Of a stretch of 64,000 nucleotides of DNA, positions 24,611 to 31,572 are shown one piece after another. Below the pieces are notes generated by a model that made no database searches, had not been told where the DNA came from, and worked only from the letters and a program-made list of their open reading frames with translations. The translations under genes were made by a program, and so were the position numbers. Origin of the DNA: Dechloromonas hankyongensis (GTDB taxonomy: Bacteria; Pseudomonadota; Gammaproteobacteria; Burkholderiales; Rhodocyclaceae); assembly GCF_022012295.1 (NCBI RefSeq), contig NZ_JAKLTN010000002.1:1415843-1479842 (forward strand), read 5' to 3'. Each line of letters begins with the position of its first letter. Position 1 is the first letter of the stretch.

Positions 24611-26505
24611 GTTGCACCTCCGTGTTCGGAACTCAAATGCGCTGCGGCATCGTCGCGCCCGGTCATCTGCCGTGCCGCAGCCAGGGCCCGGTCGAGGTCG
24701 AAGGCCGGCGTGAAGTCCTGCTGATTCATACGCTTCTCGTAGGCCGGGCGGAACTTGGCGATGGTGTCGAGCACAGGATTGCACGCCGTATGGCCGAGGC
24801 CGCAATGGCTCATCGACTGCAGCAGCTGGTTGAGCTTTTCGATTTCGCTGAAGTCGTAGGGCGAACCGGCGCCGTAGTGGAGCTTGTCCATCAGGTTCTT
24901 GAGCAGCGAGGTGCCGACCCGGCACGGCGTGCAGAAGCCGCAGCTCTCATGCTGGAAGAAATGCACGTAGTTGCGCGCCACCTCGAACATGTCACGCCGC
25001 TTGTCGAACACGGTGAAGGCCCCGGCGGTCGGAATGTCCTCGAAGCCTATGATACGGTCGAACTCGGCTTCGGCGACACAGATGCCGGACGGTCCGCTGA
25101 CCTGCACGGCCTGCGGATCCTTGGCCCCGCAATCGGCCAGTACGTGGCGCACGCTGACGCCGAAGGGGTATTCGTAGAGGCCCGGCCGCTCGCAATCGCC
25201 GGACACCGACAATATCTTGGTCCCAGCCGAATGCTTGGTACCGATGCCGGCGTACCAATCGCCGCCCTTCAGCGCGATCATCGCGGCCGCGGCGAAGGTC
25301 TCGACGTTATTGACGATGGTCGGCTGGTCCAGGTAGCCGTTGGTCACCGGGAAAGGCGGCCGGTTGCGTGGCGTGCCGCGCTTGCCTTCGAGCGACTCGA
25401 TAAGCGCCGATTCCTCGCCGCAGACATAGGCGCCGGCCCCGACATGGATCTCGATATCGAAATCCGCCCCCGGAATACCAAGGATGTTCTCACCGAGCAG
25501 CTTTTCCCTGCGGCGCCGGGCGAGCACAGCATTCAGGTGGTCGAGCAGGTAGCGGTACTCGCCGCGCAGATAGACGAAGCCCTGGGTCGCCCCTACCGCG
25601 TAGGCCGCCACGGTCATGCCTTCGACCACCAGATCGGCGTACTTGGCGAGCAGCACGCGATCCTTGAAAGTACCCGGCTCGCCTTCATCAGCATTGCACA
25701 CGACGATGCGCCGCTGGCCGGTCTTGAGCGGCGCGTTGCGGCAGGCCTCCCATTTCAGGCCGGTGATGAAGCCGGCACCGCCCCGGCCGCGCAGATTAGC
25801 CCGTTTGATTTCATCGAGTACGGCGACCGGCCCGCCGATACCGCTGGGCAGGCCTTCGCGCCACGAACGCATGTTGGATGCCATCAACCCTTCATCCGGT
25901 GCCCGCGCCCGCGCGGCGAGCAGCGCTGCGCCGGGCTGGAAATCGGCGCTGAGCAGGATGTCGACCCGTCGGATGTTGTCCTGGACCTTGAAAAATTCGG
26001 CCGGCCAGTCGCCCAGCGGCACCTTGTCGCAGATCAGTTCGGCGATCCGGTCGATGCGCTCGGCGGTCAGGCCGGCGATGGCGAGGTTATTGACCAGCAG
26101 CGCCGGACCCTGGTCGCACATGCCGGTACAGGCCGTCTTGCCGACGCTGACCAGGCCGTCTTCCGACACCTTGCCGCGCTCGACCCACAGGCTGTTGCAC
26201 AGGCGCTCCATCAGCGCCCGGTTGCCGAGCATGCGGTCGGTAATGTTGTCAGAAAACAACACCCGGTACTTGCCGCGCGGCGCGGTATAAAAGAAGGAAT
26301 AGAAACCGGCAACGCCTTCGATCTTGGTGCGCGGAACGCCGAGAGTCGTTTGCAGGCGGTCGATGGCTTCCGGTGAAATCCAGTCGCAAACCTCCTGAAT
26401 TTCGCGCAGGATTTGCACCATATTGGCAGGATCGCGCCGATAACGCGCCACGACCCGATCAACAACGCCGGCAACCGCTTCGGCATGCATTTCATTGAGT
26501 GCCAC
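24607..26505 (-). CDS. hoxF: NAD-reducing hydrogenase diaphorase large subunit (NuoE-NuoF fusion)
   Basis: Oxidises or reduces NAD(H) using FMN. The 632 residues join a NuoE-like N-terminus (about 1-165) to a NuoF-like part. FMN/NAD motifs RGRGGAGFITGLKWE and NADEGEPGTFKDR and the [4Fe-4S] site ESCGFCTPCRVGT with HCGLGHTACNP are complete. In the NuoE part the second cysteine pair (TACTGMCDQGP) is kept, but the first pair is replaced by Ser and Asp (SDNITDRMLGN), so that [2Fe-2S] cluster may be absent. It is the first gene of hoxFUYHW; a candidate Fnr-like box lies upstream. Confidence 0.95.
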   Translation of the reverse strand: MALNEMHAEAVAGVVDRVVARYRRDPANMVQILREIQEVCDWISPEAIDRLQTTLGVPRTKIEGVAGFYSFFYTAPRGKYRVLFSDNITDRMLGNRALMERLCNSLWVERGKVSEDGLVSVGKTACTGMCDQGPALLVNNLAIAGLTAERIDRIAELICDKVPLGDWPAEFFKVQDNIRRVDILLSADFQPGAALLAARARAPDEGLMASNMRSWREGLPSGIGGPVAVLDEIKRANLRGRGGAGFITGLKWEACRNAPLKTGQRRIVVCNADEGEPGTFKDRVLLAKYADLVVEGMTVAAYAVGATQGFVYLRGEYRYLLDHLNAVLARRRREKLLGENILGIPGADFDIEIHVGAGAYVCGEESALIESLEGKRGTPRNRPPFPVTNGYLDQPTIVNNVETFAAAAMIALKGGDWYAGIGTKHSAGTKILSVSGDCERPGLYEYPFGVSVRHVLADCGAKDPQAVQVSGPSGICVAEAEFDRIIGFEDIPTAGAFTVFDKRRDMFEVARNYVHFFQHESCGFCTPCRVGTSLLKNLMDKLHYGAGSPYDFSEIEKLNQLLQSMSHCGLGHTACNPVLDTIAKFRPAYEKRMNQQDFTPAFDLDRALAAARQMTGRDDAAAHLSSEHGGAT

Positions 26506-26566
26506 GACAACCTCCCGGAAAGGGCGTATGACAAGGGAAAGACTAGCACTGCTACATGATGGTTTC

Positions 26567-26580
26567 TTGTCTTAGATCAA
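26567..26580 (-). promoter_or_regulatory. Fnr-like box upstream of hoxF
   Basis: TTGTCTTAGATCAA, which keeps eight of ten positions of TTGAT-N4-ATCAA (one perfect half). It lies 62-75 bases before the hoxF ATG and about 150 before fabI. Oxygen-dependent control of the hydrogenase would fit; the match is imperfect. Confidence 0.4.
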
Positions 26581-26732
26581 ACGGGGAGGCACCGGGGTTA
26601 AACATTCGGTAACCCGCCTATGTAAGAATATTGCTGCAGTACAGCATCAAACGCAGCGCACCAAATCAGCAGTATCAGAAAAGATTGATGCAGCGCACTA
26701 GTCCCCAAACCGCATTGGAAGGATTGAACAGC

Positions 26733-27542
26733 ATGAATACCATCAACGAAACCGCCGTTGCCTCCGCAAGCAACGCCGCCCTCCCGCTGGCCGGCAAGAA
26801 AGGCCTGATCACCGGCATCGCCAACGACAAGTCGATTGCCTACGCCGTCGCCAAGGCCATAGTCGCCCTCGGCGGCGAAGTGGCACTGACCTACCAGAAT
26901 GACAAGACCGCCCGCTACACCCAACCGCTGGCCGAAGCCCTCGGCGCCAAGCTGTTCGTCAAGCTCGACGTGGCCGAACCGGGCAGCCTGGAGAACGTCA
27001 TCGCCCAGTGCGGCGAAACCTTCGGCGAAATCGACTTCGCCATCCATTCGATGGCCTTCTGCAATGCCGACGATCTGCACGGCCGCGTCATCGACGCCAC
27101 CGAAGAAGGCTTCGACGCCGCCATGAACGTCTCGTGCCACAGCTTCCTGCGCATGGCCAAGGCCCTGGAGCCGTTGATGGCTCACGGCGGTTCGCTGATC
27201 ACCATGTCCTACCTCGGCGCCGAACGCGTCGTCCGCAACTACGGCGTGATGGGCATCATCAAGGCCGCCCTCGAATCCGCCGTCCGCTACATGGCCTACG
27301 ACCTCGGCCCCAAGGGCATCCGCGTCTTCGCCGTGTCGCCCGGCCCGATCATGACCCGTGCCGCCTCGGGCATCGCCAATTTCAACACCCTGCTCGAAAG
27401 CGATGCCGAAAAGGCCCCGCTTGGCCGCACCGTGACCATCGAGGAAGTCGGCGCCCTGACCGCCTTCCTGTGTACCCCGGGCTCGTCCGGGATGACCGGC
27501 CAGACCATCTACGTGGACGCCGGCGCCCACATCGTCGCCTGA
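26733..27542 (+). CDS. fabI: Enoyl-acyl-carrier-protein reductase (NADH), FabI type
   Basis: A short-chain dehydrogenase family enoyl reductase of 269 residues. The FabI-type nucleotide motif GIANDKSIAYAVA is present, with Tyr160, the catalytic Tyr170 and Lys177 (YLGAER, NYGVMGIIK). GGAAGGA precedes the ATG at 26733; an in-frame start 102 bases upstream has no ribosome-binding site. It is followed by genes for phosphotransacetylase and acetate kinase, so it may act on acyl-CoA or on a special acyl chain rather than serve bulk fatty acid synthesis. Confidence 0.93.
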   Translation: MNTINETAVASASNAALPLAGKKGLITGIANDKSIAYAVAKAIVALGGEVALTYQNDKTARYTQPLAEALGAKLFVKLDVAEPGSLENVIAQCGETFGEIDFAIHSMAFCNADDLHGRVIDATEEGFDAAMNVSCHSFLRMAKALEPLMAHGGSLITMSYLGAERVVRNYGVMGIIKAALESAVRYMAYDLGPKGIRVFAVSPGPIMTRAASGIANFNTLLESDAEKAPLGRTVTIEEVGALTAFLCTPGSSGMTGQTIYVDAGAHIVA

Positions 27543-27639
27543 TCGCAGCACCCCTCGGGCTCCGCCGAAGCTTGGCGGAGTCCGGCGAACCGGAAAGAAG
27601 CGTTCAGGAGCCGTCGCCCGCAGAACCGTGGAGAGCATC

Positions 27640-28215
27640 ATGGCTGAAATCGAAGGACTACTCCCCGACCCCGTGCCGGATCACCCGCTGCTGCGCGGCC
27701 GCCGGGAAATCGGCCGCGGCGAGAGCACCATCGTCCTCGAAGCCGACACCGTCGATGGCCAGGAGCGCGTCTACAAGGTGCTCTCCTCGCCCACCGACTA
27801 TGCTTACTACACCGCCGAGGATCGTCCGACCGGCCACCATTTCCCGGTGGTCTTCGCCGACCACGGCACGGCCGGCCGTTCCAGCCGCGGCTTTCCATTC
27901 CACATCGTCGAGGTCGAGCGGCTCTACCCGCTGCCCGGCACCGGTGAAGCGGCCGAGGTGGCGACCCGGTTGTCCTCGTCCTACTTCGATGCCTGCCTGA
28001 TGTGGCGTAATCTGGCTCAGGACATGGGGCGCATCGCCCTGCACCACCTGACGGTGACGCCGATGGGCTGGAGCGACGCGGTGAAGGACTCGCTGCAGGC
28101 GCTGGAGGTCTTCTCCGGCGACTACGGCGCGCTGCCTGACCTGATCAAGGCCGACAACCTGATGATGCGCAAGGACGGTACCCTGGTCTTCTCCGACCCG
28201 GTATTCATGGAGTAA
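27640..28215 (+). CDS. Small protein-kinase-like protein
   Basis: Not a family I can name. The 191 residues show, in order, the marks of a miniature kinase fold: a glycine-rich loop GRGESTIVLEAD (about 25-36), a lysine after it (VYKVL, Lys46), a catalytic-loop-like PDLIKADNLMM (Asp167, Asn173) and a metal-binding SDPVF (Asp186). This resembles small kinase-like proteins with DLxxxN...DP patterns. A GTG at 27628 could start it, but GGAGAG favours the ATG at 27640. Two bases separate it from the phosphatase-like gene, suggesting a kinase/phosphatase pair. Activity is inferred. Confidence 0.6.
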   Translation: MAEIEGLLPDPVPDHPLLRGRREIGRGESTIVLEADTVDGQERVYKVLSSPTDYAYYTAEDRPTGHHFPVVFADHGTAGRSSRGFPFHIVEVERLYPLPGTGEAAEVATRLSSSYFDACLMWRNLAQDMGRIALHHLTVTPMGWSDAVKDSLQALEVFSGDYGALPDLIKADNLMMRKDGTLVFSDPVFME

Positions 28216-28217
28216 CA

Positions 28218-28700
28218 ATGACTGTCAGCAAGGTCCAATACACGTCGCGCAAGCTGGCCGAGCAATTGCGCGGCTCCCCCTACATGGCGGTCATTTCGAT
28301 CACCGACCCGACGACGCCGGAAGCCAAGCTCGATCCGCTGTTCCGCCACGTGCTGCGCCTGTCCTTCTTCGATGCGGTGCCGGCCGACGAATACATGCCG
28401 GCCCTGCCCGGCCTGTTCGATCACCGCATGGCAGGACAGATCAGTGCCTTCATCGAGGAACTGCACGCTGCCCCGTTTGAAATCTCGCTGATGGTGCATT
28501 GCGAATACGGGGTCAGCCGCTCGGCCGCCGTCGCCCTGTTCGCCGAGGCGCTGACCGGCGCGCCGCTCGATGCCCGCGAATTCACCTACGAGGCGAACCA
28601 ATGGGTGATTGATCTGCTCGAAGCAGGTCACGCCGGTCTTTCCATCGATATCCCCACCCCGCTGCTCAGCCGCGAGCGCCGGCATGCCCAGCGCGCCTGA
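28218..28700 (+). CDS. Dual-specificity/tyrosine phosphatase-like protein
   Basis: A 160-residue protein with the cysteine-phosphatase signature HCEYGVSRS (His94, Cys95, Arg101, Ser102), i.e. HCx5R(S/T). The preceding strand (ISLMV) and following helix (AAVALFAEAL) are in the expected places; Asp52 is a possible general acid. It is shorter than typical eukaryote-like phosphatases and like those found in bacteria and phages. It starts two bases after the kinase-like gene, and lies upstream of the phosphotransacetylase fusion. Confidence 0.8.
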   Translation: MTVSKVQYTSRKLAEQLRGSPYMAVISITDPTTPEAKLDPLFRHVLRLSFFDAVPADEYMPALPGLFDHRMAGQISAFIEELHAAPFEISLMVHCEYGVSRSAAVALFAEALTGAPLDAREFTYEANQWVIDLLEAGHAGLSIDIPTPLLSRERRHAQRA

Positions 28701-28771
28701 GCATCCCGCTAGCGCTGCGCCGCAGCCCACCCCACAACTACTGATTGCTTGAGCAACTGGAGCAAGCCCGC

Positions 28772-30190
28772 ATGAGCCAACTCGCCCAAACACGTTATCT
28801 GGCCAACAAGACTTTCGAGGAAATCCGCATCGGCGATTCCGCGTCGCTGACGCGCACGCTGATGCCGGAGGACGTCAAGCTGTTCGCCGTCCTGACCGGC
28901 GACGTCAATCCGTCGATTGTCGACCCCAAGTATTCCGAAAGCGGCATGTTCCGCGAAGTCATCGCCCACGGCATGTGGAGCGGCTCGCTGATCTCGACCG
29001 TGCTCGGTACCCAATTCCCCGGCCCGGGCACCATCCTGGTCGACCAGAGCCTGCATTTCGCCCGGCCGGTGACCATCGGCGACAGCATCACCATCACCGT
29101 CACCGCCAAGCAGAAGTTCGAGCACAACAAGCACGTCATCTTCGATTGCGTGTGCACCAACCAGGAAGGCCTGCAGGTCGTGCGCGGCTCGGCCGAAATC
29201 CTCGCCCCGCTGGAAAAGGTGTCGCGCCTCGAAGAGGTGCGCATGCCGGAGATCCGCATCGACGACAAGCACGAGCGCTACACCCACCTGCTGCAGCGCG
29301 TGAAGGGCCTGGAACCGATCCCCACCGCCGTCGCCCACCCGTGCGACCTGGAGTCGCTGAAGGGCCCGGTCATGGCCTTCCAGGCCGGCATCATCGAACC
29401 CATCCTGGTCGGACCGGAAAACAAGATCCGCGCCGTGGCCGAGGAATTCGACCTCGACCTGTCCGGCATCCGCATCGTCCATGCCGCACACAGCCACGAT
29501 TCGGCCGCAGTGGCCGTATCGCTGGTCCGTACCGGCGACGCCGAAGCACTGATGAAGGGCAGCCTGCACACCGACGAGTTGATGGGCGAAGTGGTCGCCC
29601 GTGCCAATGGGCTGCGCACCAGCCGGCGGATCAGCCACGTCTTCGTGATGGACGTGCCGACCTACCACCGCCCCCTGCTGATCACCGACGCGGCGATCAA
29701 CATCGCGCCGACGCTGGAGGAAAAGGCCGACATCATCCGCAACGCCATCGACCTCGCCCACGTCATCGGCATTCCCGAACCCAAGGTCGCCATCCTGTCG
29801 GCGGTCGAGACCATCAATCCGAAAATCCAGTCCACCCTCGACGCCGCCGCCCTGTGCAAGATGGCCGACCGCGGCCAGATCAAGGGCGGCCTGCTCGACG
29901 GCCCGCTCGCCTTCGACAATGCCGTGTCCATCGTCGCCGCCAAGACCAAGGGCATCAAGTCGGCGGTCGCCGGCCATGCCGAAATCCTCGTCGTGCCCGA
30001 CCTGGAATCCGGCAACATGGTCGCCAAGCAGCTCGAATACCTCGCCAATGCGCTGACCGCCGGCATCGTGCTCGGCACCAAGGTGCCCATCGTGCTGACC
30101 AGCCGCGCCGACAGCGCCGAAACCAGAACCGCATCGTGCGTCATCGCCGCACTGATCGCCCACGCCAACCGCAAGAACGGAACCACCTGA
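28772..30190 (+). CDS. Bifunctional MaoC-like enoyl-CoA hydratase/phosphate acetyltransferase
   Basis: A 472-residue fusion. The N-terminal hot-dog domain (about 10-145) shows MaoC features (FAVLTGDVNPSIVDPKYSESGMFREVIAHGMWSGSLIS). The C-terminal part (about 165-470) is a phosphotransacetylase/phosphotransbutyrylase domain (SRRISHVFVMDVPTYHRPLLITDAAINI, ESGNMVAKQLEYLANALTAGIVLG). It would interconvert acyl-CoA and acyl-phosphate, with the hydratase part acting on enoyl-CoA. Start at 28772 follows TGGAGC; an ATG 27 bases upstream is possible. One base separates it from ackA. Confidence 0.92.
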   Translation: MSQLAQTRYLANKTFEEIRIGDSASLTRTLMPEDVKLFAVLTGDVNPSIVDPKYSESGMFREVIAHGMWSGSLISTVLGTQFPGPGTILVDQSLHFARPVTIGDSITITVTAKQKFEHNKHVIFDCVCTNQEGLQVVRGSAEILAPLEKVSRLEEVRMPEIRIDDKHERYTHLLQRVKGLEPIPTAVAHPCDLESLKGPVMAFQAGIIEPILVGPENKIRAVAEEFDLDLSGIRIVHAAHSHDSAAVAVSLVRTGDAEALMKGSLHTDELMGEVVARANGLRTSRRISHVFVMDVPTYHRPLLITDAAINIAPTLEEKADIIRNAIDLAHVIGIPEPKVAILSAVETINPKIQSTLDAAALCKMADRGQIKGGLLDGPLAFDNAVSIVAAKTKGIKSAVAGHAEILVVPDLESGNMVAKQLEYLANALTAGIVLGTKVPIVLTSRADSAETRTASCVIAALIAHANRKNGTT

Positions 30191-30191
30191 A

Positions 30192-31373
30192 ATGAAGCAA
30201 GCCATCCTGACGATCAACGCCGGTTCGTCGTCCATCAAGTTCGCCCTCTTTCCGCTCGCCCACCCGATCTCCCCGGATGCCGAAGTCTCCGGCCAGATCG
30301 ACGGCATCGGCACCAACGCCACCAAGATGGTGGCCAAGGACCGCGCCGGCGAGAAGATCGCCAACCAGGCCATCGCCGGCGAACAGGTCAGCCACGACGT
30401 CGCCTTCGACGCCCTGCTCAAGTGGTTCATGGCCACGCATAGCGGCTGGCAGATCGTCGCCGTCGGCCATCGCGTGGTGCACGGCGGCGAGCGCTATTCG
30501 GCACCGACCGTCGTCGACGCCACCGTCCTCGACCACCTGACCAGCTTCATCCCGCTCGCTCCATTGCACGAGCCGCACAACGTCGCCGGCATCCGCGCCC
30601 TGCAGGCCCTGCTCCCGAACGTGCCGCAGATCGCCTGCTTCGACACTGCCTTCCACCGCAGCCAGCCGGACGTCGCCCAGACCTTCGGCCTGCCCCGCGC
30701 CCTGTCGGCCGAAGGCATCAAGCGCTATGGCTTCCACGGCCTGTCCTACGAATTCATCGCCCGCGCCCTGCCCCAGCATTCGCACCGCGCCGCCGGCCGC
30801 GTCGTCGTCGCCCACCTCGGCAACGGGGCCAGCATGGCGGCCATGGTCAATCGCAAGTGCGTTGCCACCACCCTCGGCTTCTCGACCATCGACGGCCTGC
30901 TGATGGGCACCCGCTGCGGCAACCTCGACCCCGGCGTCGTGCTGCACCTGATGGAAACCAAGGGCCTGACGGTCAAGGACATGACCAGGATGCTGTACAA
31001 GGAATCCGGCCTGCTCGGCGTGTCCGGCATCAGCCAGGACATGCGCACCCTGCTCGCCAGCGACAAGCCGGAAGCCGAAGAGGCGGTGAACCTGTTCTGC
31101 TACCGCATCGCCCGCGAACTCGGCTCGCTGGTCGCCGCCTCCGGCGGCATTGACGCCCTGGTGTTCACCGGCGGCATCGGCGAGCACGCCGCCGAAGTCC
31201 GCCGCCGCGTCTGCCTGCAATCCGAATGGCTGGGCATCCGCCTCGATCCGGAAGCCAACGCCCGCCACGACATCGTGATCAGCGCCGGCAACAGCAGCGT
31301 CGACGTGCTGGTCATCCCGACCAACGAAGAGTGGATGATGGCGCACCACGCGCAGACCCTGCTCGCCCTCTGA
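30192..31373 (+). CDS. ackA: Acetate kinase
   Basis: Interconverts acetyl-phosphate and ADP with acetate and ATP. The 393-residue protein has the N-terminal phosphate signature [24 protein letters not shown], the catalytic-loop region YGFHGLSYEF, GNGASM and the C-terminal FTGGIGEHAAEVR. It is the last gene of the fabI - kinase-like - phosphatase - maoC/pta - ackA operon, starting one base after the pta stop, and is ended by a strong hairpin. Confidence 0.97.
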   Translation: MKQAILTINAGSSSIKFALFPLAHPISPDAEVSGQIDGIGTNATKMVAKDRAGEKIANQAIAGEQVSHDVAFDALLKWFMATHSGWQIVAVGHRVVHGGERYSAPTVVDATVLDHLTSFIPLAPLHEPHNVAGIRALQALLPNVPQIACFDTAFHRSQPDVAQTFGLPRALSAEGIKRYGFHGLSYEFIARALPQHSHRAAGRVVVAHLGNGASMAAMVNRKCVATTLGFSTIDGLLMGTRCGNLDPGVVLHLMETKGLTVKDMTRMLYKESGLLGVSGISQDMRTLLASDKPEAEEAVNLFCYRIARELGSLVAASGGIDALVFTGGIGEHAAEVRRRVCLQSEWLGIRLDPEANARHDIVISAGNSSVDVLVIPTNEEWMMAHHAQTLLAL

Positions 31374-31391
31374 CAGAAATTTTTTCCGCCC

Positions 31392-31430
31392 GCCCCGGTC
31401 TCACGAAAGTGGTCCGGGGCGTTGTTTTTT
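31392..31430 (+). terminator. Rho-independent terminator of ackA
   Basis: GCCCCGG (31392-31398) pairs with CCGGGGC (31414-31420), with further inner pairing, followed by TTTTTT after a short spacer. Confidence 0.88.
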
Positions 31431-31488
31431 CGGGCTTTTTAAACCATGACAGCGTCACGCCTCGCTTAAGGCAGAACCACTGCATCTA

Positions 31489-31524
31489 GTCAAGATATTG
31501 TATCGACCCACTAGATATAGTAGA
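31489..31524 (+). promoter_or_regulatory. Paired NrdR-box candidates before nrdJ
   Basis: Two 16-bp boxes with central ATAT: 31489-31504 (GTCAAGATATTGTATC) and 31509-31524 (CACTAGATATAGTAGA). Their centres are 20 bases apart, two helical turns, as for tandem NrdR sites. The second is the better match to the NrdR consensus. They sit 49-84 bases before the nrdJ start. Confidence 0.65.
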
Positions 31525-31572
31525 TTCCCTCCATTCAAAGACTAGAACCGAAACTGTTGAGAGGAGCCTTCA

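Noticed and set aside
31374..31572. Possible cobalamin riboswitch before the B12-dependent nrdJ
   Set aside because: The region is short, contains the ackA terminator and NrdR-like boxes, and shows no B12-box-like sequence.
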